From: Streptomyces phaeoluteigriseus
Lineage (GTDB): Bacteria; Actinomycetota; Actinomycetes; Streptomycetales; Streptomycetaceae
DNA: 64,000 nucleotides
Reading direction: 5' to 3'
NCBI RefSeq assembly: GCF_001896135.2
Contig: NZ_MPOH02000004.1
Span: 48,874-112,873, forward strand
This document shows, piece by piece, positions 48,678-56,917 of the stretch (position 1 is the first letter of the stretch; each line of letters starts with the position of its first letter). Under the pieces are notes generated by a model. That model did not search any database and was not told where the DNA came from. It saw only the letters and a list, made by a program, of their open reading frames with translations. The position numbers and the translations under genes are program-made.

Positions 48678-50486
48678 ATGCACCCCGACAAACCAGACTC
48701 CTGGACCCCGTCCGGCGACGCCGAGGAACCGCCCCGGCAGGTGCGCCGCATCCTGAAACTCTTCCGTCCCTACCGCGGCCGGCTCGCGGTGGTCGGCCTG
48801 CTCGTCGCCGCCTCCTCGCTCGTCTCGGTCGCCACGCCGTTCCTGCTGAAGGAGACCCTCGACGTCGCCATCCCCGAGGGCCGCACCGGCCTGCTGAGCC
48901 TGCTCGCGCTCGGCATGATCCTCAGCGCCGTCCTCGCCGGAGTCTTCGGCGTTCTCCAGACGCTGATCTCCACGACGGTCGGCCAGCGGGTGATGCACGA
49001 CCTGCGCACCGCCGTCTTCGGCCGCCTCCAGAGCATGTCGCTCGCGTTCTTCACGCGTACGCGTACCGGCGAGGTCCAGTCCCGCATCGCCAACGACATC
49101 GGCGGCATGCAGGCGACCGTCACCTCCACCGCCACCTCCCTGGTATCCAACTTCACCAGCGTCGTCGCCACGATCGTCGCGATGCTCGTCCTGGACTGGC
49201 GGCTCACCGCCGTCTCCCTGCTCCTGCTGCCGGTCTTCGTCTGGATCAGCCGCCGCGTCGGGAACGAACGGCGGAAGATCACCACCCAGCGGCAGAAGCA
49301 GATGGCCGGAATGGCGGCCACGGTCACCGAATCGCTCTCGGTGAGCGGCATCCTGCTCGGCCGCACCATGGGCCGCGCCGACTCCCTCACGACCTCCTTC
49401 TCCGACGAGTCCGAGCGTCTGGTCGACCTCGAAGTGAGATCGAGCATGGCCGGCCGCTGGCGCATGTCCGTGATAGGGATCGTCATGTCGGCCATGCCCG
49501 CCGTCATCTACTGGACCGCGGGCATGACCCTCCAACTCGGTGGCCCCGGCGCCTCCCTGGGCACGATCGTCGCCTTCGTCTCGCTGCAGCAGGGCCTGTT
49601 CCGCCCGGCCGTCAGCCTCCTGTCGACCGGCGTGCAGATCCAGACCTCCCTCGCGCTCTTCCAGCGCATCTTCGAGTACCTCGACCTCCCCGTCGACATC
49701 ACCGAGCGGGCCGACCCGGTCCACCTCGACCGGATCAAGGGCGAGGTCCGCTTCGAGGACGTGGAGTTCCGCTACGACGGCGACGACACGGTCGCCCCCG
49801 TCCTCGCCGGCATCGACGTGACCGTCCCGGCCGGCAGCAGCCTCGCCGTCGTAGGGCCGACCGGCGCCGGCAAATCCACCCTGGGCTACCTCGTGCCGCG
49901 CCTGTATGACGTGACCGGCGGCCGGGTCACCCTCGACGGGGTCGACGTGCGCGACCTCGACTTCGACACCCTCGCGCGCGCGGTCGGCGTCGTCTCGCAG
50001 GAGACGTACCTCTTCCATTCCTCGATCGCCGACAATCTGCGCTTCGCCAAGCCGGACGCCACCGACGAGGAGCTGTACGCGGCGGCGCGAGCGGCCCAGA
50101 TCCACGACCACATCGCCGCCCTGCCCGACGGGTACGACACGGTCGTCGGCGAACGAGGGCACCGTTTCTCCGGTGGTGAGAAACAGCGCCTGGCCATCGC
50201 CCGCACCATCCTGCGCGACCCGCCGGTGCTGATCCTCGACGAGGCGACCAGCGCCCTGGACACCCGGACGGAACACGCGGTCCAGGAGGCCATCGACGCG
50301 CTGTCGGCCAACCGCACCACGCTCACCATCGCCCACCGGCTGTCGACCGTTCGGAGCGCCGACCAGATCGTGGTCCTGGACTCCGGCCGACTGGTCGAAC
50401 GGGGCACGCACGAGGAGCTGTTGGAGCGCGGCGGCCGGTATGCGGAGCTGGTGCGCAGGGATGCCCGACTGGAGCCGACAAGATGA
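48678..50486 (+). CDS. ABC exporter, homodimer type
   Basis: 602 residues: six-helix membrane domain (about 30-310; FFTRTRTGEVQSRIANDIGG is the typical coupling region) and a complete ATPase domain: AVVGPTGAGKSTLGYLVPRL, GHRFSGGEKQRLAIARTIL, VLILDEATSALD, TIAHRLSTVRSAD. All catalytic motifs are intact, unlike the pair at 44-48 kb. Controlled, by inference, by the divergent MarR. Likely a multidrug or metabolite exporter. Upstream ATG is at 48678. Confidence 0.93.
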   Translation: MHPDKPDSWTPSGDAEEPPRQVRRILKLFRPYRGRLAVVGLLVAASSLVSVATPFLLKETLDVAIPEGRTGLLSLLALGMILSAVLAGVFGVLQTLISTTVGQRVMHDLRTAVFGRLQSMSLAFFTRTRTGEVQSRIANDIGGMQATVTSTATSLVSNFTSVVATIVAMLVLDWRLTAVSLLLLPVFVWISRRVGNERRKITTQRQKQMAGMAATVTESLSVSGILLGRTMGRADSLTTSFSDESERLVDLEVRSSMAGRWRMSVIGIVMSAMPAVIYWTAGMTLQLGGPGASLGTIVAFVSLQQGLFRPAVSLLSTGVQIQTSLALFQRIFEYLDLPVDITERADPVHLDRIKGEVRFEDVEFRYDGDDTVAPVLAGIDVTVPAGSSLAVVGPTGAGKSTLGYLVPRLYDVTGGRVTLDGVDVRDLDFDTLARAVGVVSQETYLFHSSIADNLRFAKPDATDEELYAAARAAQIHDHIAALPDGYDTVVGERGHRFSGGEKQRLAIARTILRDPPVLILDEATSALDTRTEHAVQEAIDALSANRTTLTIAHRLSTVRSADQIVVLDSGRLVERGTHEELLERGGRYAELVRRDARLEPTR

Positions 50487-50539
50487 CAATATGCCAGGTC
50501 ATGCCGGGATTGTGACGATATGCGGGTTACCGTGCCCGC

Positions 50540-51397
50540 ATGCAGATGAACACTCCGTCACGGAGCGCGATCCGACTGACGCGCCGGGGCCGTCTCGTCC
50601 TCATCGCGACCGGAGCCGTCGCGGCCGGCACCGCTGTGGCGGTGCCGCTGCTGAGCGTGGACAGCCCCGAGGAGAAGAAGCCGACGAGGCTGGTGATCCC
50701 GGAGGGCTGGCGCGCGAGCCAGATCTACGAGGCCGTCGACAAGGCCCTCGCCCTGCCGGCGGGCACCACCAGGAAGGCGTTGCCGAAGGCCGGCCTGAAG
50801 CTGCCGCCCGACGCCGAGGGCAACCCGGAGGGCTACCTCTTCCCGGCGGCGTATCCGCTCGGCGAGAAGCCGACACCGCAGGCGCTGCTGAGCCAGATGG
50901 TCGACACCGCCAACAGGAAGTTCAACGGCTCGCCGATCGCCGCCGGGGCTCAGCGCAACGCGATGAACGTCTATCAGGCCGTCACCGTCGCCAGCATCGT
51001 CCAGGCCGAGGCCGCCACCAAGGCCGACATGGGCAAGGTGGCCCGCGTCGTCTTCAACCGTCTGGAGCGCGGCATGCCGTTGCAGATGGACTCCACCATC
51101 AACTACGCGCTGAACCGCTCCACGCTCAGGACCAGCACGGCGGACACCCGCGTCGACAGCCCCTACAACTCCTACCAGCGCATGGGACTGCCCCCGACGC
51201 CGATCGACAACCCCGGCGAGGAGGCCGTGCGCGCCGCGATCACCCCGACGCCGGGCGACTGGCTGTACTTCGTCACGGTCAGACCGGGCGACACGCGCTT
51301 CACCGCCAGCTACGAGGAACACCAGCGCAACGTCGCCGAGTTCAACCGGATCCAGCAGAGCGCCCGGGCCTCGCAGAGTCCGTCGAAGGACCGCTGA
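50540..51397 (+). CDS. MltG/YceG-like endolytic transglycosylase
   Basis: 285 residues. One membrane anchor near the N-terminus (LVLIATGAVAAGTAVAVPLL), a LysM-like part (LVIPEGWRASQIYEAVDKAL), then the catalytic region: EGYLFPAAYPLG, TVASIVQAEAATKADMGKVA with the family's conserved Glu, VFNRLERGMPLQMDSTINYA, YNSYQRMGLPPTPIDNPG. It would cut nascent glycan strands to set their length. Shorter than classical MltG (about 340 or more), and probably not the main copy, which usually sits in the alaS-aroC region. It starts 53 bases after the ABC gene. Confidence 0.88.
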   Translation: MQMNTPSRSAIRLTRRGRLVLIATGAVAAGTAVAVPLLSVDSPEEKKPTRLVIPEGWRASQIYEAVDKALALPAGTTRKALPKAGLKLPPDAEGNPEGYLFPAAYPLGEKPTPQALLSQMVDTANRKFNGSPIAAGAQRNAMNVYQAVTVASIVQAEAATKADMGKVARVVFNRLERGMPLQMDSTINYALNRSTLRTSTADTRVDSPYNSYQRMGLPPTPIDNPGEEAVRAAITPTPGDWLYFVTVRPGDTRFTASYEEHQRNVAEFNRIQQSARASQSPSKDR

Positions 51398-51409
51398 CCC
51401 GGCGGTGCG

Positions 51410-52486
51410 TCAGGCGGCGACCGGCTCCCCGGCCGACTCGGCGAGCAGCCGCCTGATGTCCCGTACGGCCGCCCGCCCCGCCCGGTTGGCACCGATGGTG
51501 CTCGCGGAGGGGCCGTAGCCGACGAGGTGCACACGGGGGTCGGCGACCGCGCGCGTGCCCTCCACGCGGATACCGCCGCCCGGCTCACGCAGCCGCAGTG
51601 GCGCCAGGTGGTCCACGGCGGGCCGGAAACCGGTGGCCCACAGGATGACGTCGGCGGACACGCGCCGGCCGTCCTTCCACTCCACCCCGTCCGGGGTGAT
51701 CCGGTCGAACATCGGCAGCCGGTCGAGCACCCCGTCCGCCAGCCCCTGCCGGATCGCGTCGTTCAGCGGCAGGCCCGTCACCGAGACGACGCTCTTCGGC
51801 GGCAGCCCCTGCCGTACCCGCTCCTCCACGAGCGCGACCGCCGCGCGCCCCGCGTCCTCGTCGAAGGGGCCCTCGCGGAAGACGGGCGGGCGCCGGGTCG
51901 CCCAGGTGGTCGCGGCCGCGTACGGGGCAAGCTCGAGAAGGTGCTGCGTCCCCGACGCCCCGCCGCCCACCACGACCACCCGCAGCCCGGCGAACGCCTC
52001 GGGCCCCGGATAGCGCGCGGTGTGGACTTGCCGACCGCGGAAGGTCTCCTGCCCGGGATAGCGCGGCCAGAACGGTCGGTCCCAGGTGCCGGTGGCGTTG
52101 ATCAGCGCCTTCGTGGCCCACATGCCGTCGGAGCTCTCGACGAGCAGCCGCCCGCCCGCTCCCTCGCGCACCGCCGTGACATCGACCGGCCGCCGCACCC
52201 GCAGGTCGAAGGCGCGCTCGTAGGCCGTGAAGTACTCGGCGATCACCTCGGAGGAGGGCCGCGCCGGGTCCGCGCCCGTCAGTTCCCTGCCGGGCAGCGC
52301 GTGCATCCCGTGCACCTTGCCGTACGTCAGCGAGGGCCAGCGGAACTGCCAGGCGCCGCCCGGGCCGGGGGAGTGGTCGAGCACCACGAAGTCACGCTCC
52401 GGCTCGAAGCCGGTGCGCCGCAGGTGATAGGCCGCGGCCAGACCCGCCTGACCGGCCCCTATGACGGCCACCTCGACCTCACGCAT
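51410..52486 (-). CDS. FAD-dependent oxidoreductase/flavin monooxygenase
   Basis: 358 residues from ATG 52486. FAD-binding loop VAVIGAGQAGLAAAYHLRRT at the start, NADP-binding loop VVVVGGGASGTQHLLELA near the middle, and the ATG motif ILWATGFRPAVDHL, the order seen in flavin-containing and CzcO-like monooxygenases. GGAWQFRWPSLTYGKVHGMH is typical of this group. Substrate unknown. Convergent with mltG-like gene and divergent from yjbQ. Confidence 0.9.
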   Translation of the reverse strand: MREVEVAVIGAGQAGLAAAYHLRRTGFEPERDFVVLDHSPGPGGAWQFRWPSLTYGKVHGMHALPGRELTGADPARPSSEVIAEYFTAYERAFDLRVRRPVDVTAVREGAGGRLLVESSDGMWATKALINATGTWDRPFWPRYPGQETFRGRQVHTARYPGPEAFAGLRVVVVGGGASGTQHLLELAPYAAATTWATRRPPVFREGPFDEDAGRAAVALVEERVRQGLPPKSVVSVTGLPLNDAIRQGLADGVLDRLPMFDRITPDGVEWKDGRRVSADVILWATGFRPAVDHLAPLRLREPGGGIRVEGTRAVADPRVHLVGYGPSASTIGANRAGRAAVRDIRRLLAESAGEPVAA

Positions 52487-52588
52487 GTCGTTCACATTTG
52501 AACCAACAGTGCCGAGGCCGTGGATCTTCCCGGCGGCCCGACCACGGGACGACGACGTCACCATGGCGGGATGGGTCAGGATGGTGGC

Positions 52589-53011
52589 ATGTCAGATGCG
52601 TTCACCACCCGGGTACTGCACATCCTCTCCGGCGCGGAGGAGAGGGTCGTCGACCTCACCCGTGACTGCGAGACCTTCCTGCGGGAGGCGGCGGCCGGCC
52701 GCGACGGCCTGCTGAACGTCTTCGTCCCGCACGCCACGGCAGGCATCGCGATCATCGAGACCGGTGCCGGAAGCGACGACGACCTCCTCGCCGCCCTGCA
52801 CGCCCTGCTCCCCGCCGACGACCGCTGGCAGCACCGCCACGGCAGCCCCGGCCACGGCCGGGACCACGTCCTACCGGCGTTCGTGCCGCCCCACGCCACC
52901 CTTCCGGTGGTGGACGGCACCCTGCGACTCGGGACCTGGCAGTCGGTGTGCCTCGTGGACACGAACCGGGACAACCCGAACCGGCAGGTGCGTTTGTCGT
53001 TTCTGGGGTAG
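52589..53011 (+). CDS. yjbQ: YjbQ family (UPF0047) protein
   Basis: 140 residues. NVFVPHATAGIAIIETGAGS, WQHRHGSPGHGRDHVLPAFV and LGTWQSVCLVDTNRDNPNRQ are the conserved blocks; histidines in them line the active site. YjbQ proteins have weak thiamine-phosphate synthase activity and a proposed metal-linked role. Start at ATG 52589 with AGGATGG upstream. Its last 17 codons are repeated, diverged mainly at third positions, at 56499-56554. Confidence 0.9.
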   Translation: MSDAFTTRVLHILSGAEERVVDLTRDCETFLREAAAGRDGLLNVFVPHATAGIAIIETGAGSDDDLLAALHALLPADDRWQHRHGSPGHGRDHVLPAFVPPHATLPVVDGTLRLGTWQSVCLVDTNRDNPNRQVRLSFLG

Positions 53012-53029
53012 TGGCAGGTATGGCGGGAC

Positions 53030-53816
53030 CACAGGCGGGATTTCCGGCTGCACAAGCGATGTTCCTCGAACGTGGCTCTCGTGTGCTGCTGCGCCCGAAG
53101 TTCGCGCCGGGTTCGCCGGGCATCCGGATTCTTGATGCAGGGCGCTTCGTCGAACACCAGGCATGCGGGTTCGGCGCGTTCGGAAATCCTGCCGTTGACG
53201 TAGATCCAGGCGGTTGCGGGCCGGCCGTCACCGTCGACGTCAACGTGATGGAAACGCCGCCTCTTCAGGTCCAGTTGGTCGATCAGACCCATCACCAGCG
53301 GGTGACTGGAGGGCAGGCGCATGGCGGCCCGCCTCGGCATGCTGACGGGGGTCGGCGAAGGGCCGGGCCGCCCGTTCGCGGCCGCCGCGGCGGAACATCT
53401 TGATGCGTCCGCCCGCCCGGTTGCCGCTCGCCTCGAGAACGGTCACGTGGTGGCCGCGCCCCCTTCAGCAGTAGCGCCGTCACCGGACCGGCCGGGCCGG
53501 CCCCGACGACGAGGACCTTCTTGGGTGTGGCCGACCGCTGAGCGGGCCGTCCGTCCTCGAGTACCCGCTCGCAGCGTGGAACCAAGGGGCGGTCGTGGTC
53601 GTCCACGACCGGCAGGGCCCGGGCCACAGCCACGCACCTGTCGAACTCCGCGCACCGGGTGGGCGCCGGTGCGGCCGGGACGGCCTGTACGGGCATCGCC
53701 GCGGCAGGCCCGCCACCGGCCAGAGCCGTGGCCGCCACAGCCGTCCCAGCTGCCGCCGTGAAGCTGCGTCTCGACGGGCCTGAACCTGCCACGACGGCTT
53801 CGTGATCTTCAGTCAT
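53030..53816 (-). pseudogene. Truncated, frameshifted flavin monoamine/L-amino-acid oxidase
   Basis: Begins MTEDHEAVVAGSGPSRRSF with a Tat-type signal, then ATPKKVLVVGAGPAGPVTAL (FAD loop). The frame then shifts (about 53460) to [20 protein letters not shown] and again to [20 protein letters not shown] and [20 protein letters not shown], all parts of the N-terminal half of secreted flavin amine oxidases. About two thirds of the usual protein is missing; after RELRAQQHT the similarity ends near 53100. Several breaks plus truncation make this a true pseudogene, unlike the single-base breaks elsewhere. Confidence 0.75.
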
Positions 53817-54096
53817 CACCTGTAGCGGTCGACCGACCCGACTCGCTCTCCTGCGCCGGGACATTGCCCCGAACGAGGGACGCCAACGTCATGGCGCCGA
53901 CGCCCGGTTCCGACGTCCGCGGACCGGCGCTCTCTGCGACGTCCCCGAAGGGATGAAAGACAGCGGGTGATTGGCGTGTCACGGCCGCCTCGTCGGCACA
54001 CTTCCGTGTGGCCGTGACCGGTCGGTGGGGGAGCAGCGGGGCAAATCGGAGCGGCGTGGCTGCCGCTGCCGGAACTCGGCGGAACAGGGGGCAGGC

Positions 54097-55989
54097 ATGG
54101 GACGAAGGGCCGAACTCACGGGCAGGGCACGGTACTGGTTCGACACCACCTTGGCCCGCGGCACCTCCGCGCTCGTCGGCTGGCTGGCCTTCGGTTGCCT
54201 CATGGTCGTCCTCCCGGCGAGCGCCGTGCTGGTGTGGACGGACCCGCACGCGCCCGCGTCCCGCTCGGAGCGGCTGACGGAGATCTGGCGTCTCACCGGT
54301 GAGACACTGCGGCTCGGCGGGGCGACGGGCCCGCTCCTGCGCGTGCTGTTGTCGGTACTGCTCGCCCTGGTCGCCCTGGTGTATGTCTCCACTCTCGTCG
54401 GTCTGATCACCACCGGACTCACTGAACGGCTCACCGCACTGCGACGGGGCCGCTCCACCGTCGTCGAGCAGGGGCACTCGGTGGTGCTGGGCTGGTCCGA
54501 GCAGGTGTTCACGGTGGTGAGCGAACTGGTGGCCGCCAACGCCAACCAGCGGTACGGCGCGGTGGCCGTGCTGGCGGACCGGAACAAGACCACCATGGAG
54601 GAGGCCCTCAGGAGCAAGGTGGGGACCACCGGCCGTACCCGGCTGATCTGCCGTAGCGGTCCCCCCACCGACCCCGCCCTGCTCGCCCTGACCAACCCCG
54701 GCGCGGCCAGCGCTGTGCTGGTGCTGCCCCACGACGATCCGTCTGGGGACCCGGAAGTGGTCAAGACGCTGCTGGCGCTGCGGTCCGCACTCGGCGAGGG
54801 GGAAGGCCCGCCCGTCGTCGCCGCCATCAGAGACGACCGGTACAGGCTGGCGGCCACCCTCGCCGCGGGAACGCGCGGCATCGTCCTGGAGAGCGACGCG
54901 ATCACCGCCCGGCTGATCGTCCAGTCCGCCCGCCGTCCCGGACTCTCCCTGGTGTACCGAGACCTCCTGGACTTCGCCGGAGACGAGTTCTACCTCACCC
55001 TCGACCCGGCCCTGACCAGCCGCTCCTTCGGCGACACGGTGCTGGCCTACGCCACCTCCAGCGTGGTCGGCCTGCTGCGTGACGGCAGGCCCCTGCTCAA
55101 CCCGCCGCCGCAGACCCTGATCGGCCCCGCAGACCGGCTGATCGTCATCACGCGGGACGACGACACCGCACGGCTCAGCGACTGCTCCGGACGGGTCGAC
55201 GAGTCGGTGATGACGCCCTGGCAGTCGGCAGGCGTCCGGCCCGAACGGCTCCTTATTCTCGGCTGGAACCGGCGGGCCGCGCTCATCGTCGACCAGTTGG
55301 GCCGGTACGCCGCGCACGGCTCGGTCCTCGCCGTGGTGGCGGACCGGGCGGAGGTGACGGCCGAGCAGGTACGGGACGTCGGTGCAGACTTCGCACCCCG
55401 GCTGACCGTCACGTTCCGGCCTGGAGATGTCACCCGGCCCGAGACACTTCGGTGCCTGGAGATCGACTCGTACGACAGTGTCGTCGTGCTCGGCCCGGAC
55501 CCCGTTGCGGGACAGCGGCCCGAAGAGGCCGACAACCGGACCCTCGTCACGCTCCTCGTTCTGCAACTACTGGAACAGGAGACCGGACGGGAGCTGCCGG
55601 TGGTCACCGAGATGACCGACGACCGCAACCGGACGCTCGCGCCCGTCAGCCCCGGAGCCGACGTGATCATCAGTGGGAAAATCATCGGCCTGTTGATGGC
55701 CCAGATCTCCCAGAACCGGCACCTGGCCGCCGTGTTCGAGGAGTTGTTCTCCCCCACCGGCAGTCAGGTCCACCTGCGACCGGCGGCGTCGTACGTCCTG
55801 CCCGGCTGTGAGGCGTCCTTCGCCACGGTCGTCGCAGCGGCACAGCAGCGGGGCGAGTGTGCCATCGGCTACCGCCGCCACGACCGGGCCACAGCTGTTC
55901 CCGACCATGGAGTGCGTATCAACCCGGACAAGAACGAGCGACGGTGCTGGACCGATCGCGACGAGGTGGTCGTGATCGCGCGGGACTGA
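54097..55989 (+). CDS. CASTOR/POLLUX-like putative ion channel
   Basis: 630 residues with AGGGGG before ATG 54097. Two N-terminal membrane helices (LVGWLAFGCLMVVLPASAV and VLLSVLLALVALVYVSTLVG) enclose a short loop, where a pore would lie, followed by VEQGHSVVLGWSEQVFTVVS and a second Rossmann-like unit RPERLLILGWNRRAALIVDQ. This is the layout of CASTOR/POLLUX channels of plants and their bacterial relatives, RCK-like cytosolic sensors on a two-helix pore. SGKIIGLLMAQISQN near the end is also family-like. The gene is intact inside a segment with pseudogenes. Ion selectivity cannot be told. Confidence 0.88.
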   Translation: MGRRAELTGRARYWFDTTLARGTSALVGWLAFGCLMVVLPASAVLVWTDPHAPASRSERLTEIWRLTGETLRLGGATGPLLRVLLSVLLALVALVYVSTLVGLITTGLTERLTALRRGRSTVVEQGHSVVLGWSEQVFTVVSELVAANANQRYGAVAVLADRNKTTMEEALRSKVGTTGRTRLICRSGPPTDPALLALTNPGAASAVLVLPHDDPSGDPEVVKTLLALRSALGEGEGPPVVAAIRDDRYRLAATLAAGTRGIVLESDAITARLIVQSARRPGLSLVYRDLLDFAGDEFYLTLDPALTSRSFGDTVLAYATSSVVGLLRDGRPLLNPPPQTLIGPADRLIVITRDDDTARLSDCSGRVDESVMTPWQSAGVRPERLLILGWNRRAALIVDQLGRYAAHGSVLAVVADRAEVTAEQVRDVGADFAPRLTVTFRPGDVTRPETLRCLEIDSYDSVVVLGPDPVAGQRPEEADNRTLVTLLVLQLLEQETGRELPVVTEMTDDRNRTLAPVSPGADVIISGKIIGLLMAQISQNRHLAAVFEELFSPTGSQVHLRPAASYVLPGCEASFATVVAAAQQRGECAIGYRRHDRATAVPDHGVRINPDKNERRCWTDRDEVVVIARD

Positions 55990-56495
55990 CGCAGCCTCGC
56001 CTCTCACGGCATGACTGCGGTGATGCCGCCATTCGATGGGCGGCCAGGATCGATTCTCCTCCAGCGTGCTGTCGATCCCTCATCGCGAGGCATGCCGTAC
56101 GGCCGGCGACGAGGGAGGGGCAGGCCTTCGGAGCCAGGATGGTGCCAGTCAGCCGGTACACCGTGTCGCTGCCCTCGCTGCCCTCGCTGCCTGGCGTGTA
56201 CTCGATCGCGCGGACCTGGGCCGGGACCGCGCGACGGTTCTTGTCCCTGGACACCAAGCGGTCCGCCTCGGCCGCGAAGACAGCGTGGGTGCCGCACTTG
56301 GCCGGCGCGGACACCCTCACTTGCGGTTGGTGCCGTCCACCGCAACCAGTCGGCGCCCCCGACACCAGGCCCGCTCGTGTCCTCGGCCGCCACCGGCCGG
56401 GAAGCCCGGGCAGGCAGTGCCGTCACTGGTACCGCCTCTGGGTGCGCCTCACCGTGAGGACCGGTCGGCTGACATCGAGTTGTCCTGACGAAGTT
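55990..56495 (-). pseudogene. Degraded IS4-type transposase relic
   Basis: On the minus strand around 56110-56300 the frame reads HAVFAAEADRLVSRDKNRRA and RAIEYTPGSEGSEGSDTVYR, LTGTILAPKACPS, resembling the part of IS4-family transposases before the catalytic Glu (VRVIEY-YRL-T-ILDP). No start, no complete catalytic triad, no inverted repeats seen. Borders are approximate. It is in keeping with a decayed mobile segment. Confidence 0.45.
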
Positions 56496-56498
56496 TCG

Positions 56499-56554
56499 TG
56501 GACACCGACCGCGACAACCCCGAGCGTCAGGTGCGGTTGTCCTTTCTCGGCTGA
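56499..56554 (+). pseudogene. Displaced 3' end of yjbQ
   Basis: Reads VDTDRDNPERQVRLSFLG and stop, matching the end VDTNRDNPNRQVRLSFLG of the intact yjbQ. TCGTGGACAC is identical in both (52953-52962 and 56496-56505); other differences are mostly third-position. No similarity continues upstream of about 56496. It ends 31 bases before the convergent zinc-ribbon gene, which looks like the original neighbourhood of yjbQ. Confidence 0.8.
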
Positions 56555-56585
56555 GCGGAGTGAGAGGCACGGAGCCCGCAGGGCC

Positions 56586-56807
56586 TCACACCTCGTGCGG
56601 AGCGAAGAGTTCCAGGTGGCCGCAGTTCCGGCAGCGGTGGGCGTCGATCTGGAACCGCGGTCGGCCCCAGCGCTTGGCGCCGCCCATCACCCCGCGCTGG
56701 AGGGGCCCCGGAATCCACCGCGCGTATCCCCGCGAGTGGTCGCCGGAGTCCTCGACGAATCCCGGCTCCAGGTCGAAGCCCTGGCATTGCGAGCACCTGA
56801 TCTCCAT
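56586..56807 (-). CDS. Small zinc-ribbon protein
   Basis: 73 residues. Two Cys pairs, RCSQCQG near the start and HRCRNCGH near the end, form a zinc ribbon; the middle (GYARWIPGPLQRGVMGGAKR) is less conserved. Proteins of this type are annotated as hypothetical in Streptomyces; nucleic-acid or protein binding is a guess. Divergent from the HEAT-repeat gene. Confidence 0.75.
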   Translation of the reverse strand: MEIRCSQCQGFDLEPGFVEDSGDHSRGYARWIPGPLQRGVMGGAKRWGRPRFQIDAHRCRNCGHLELFAPHEV

Positions 56808-56917
56808 ACCCGCACTGTAGGAGCCGTACGGTTGGGACGGGCCGGAACCGGGGGCTTCGATCCGGCGAACCGCGTGCGGTGGCGGCGCCGGTGGGCTCGT
56901 CTGCGAGGATCCCGCCC

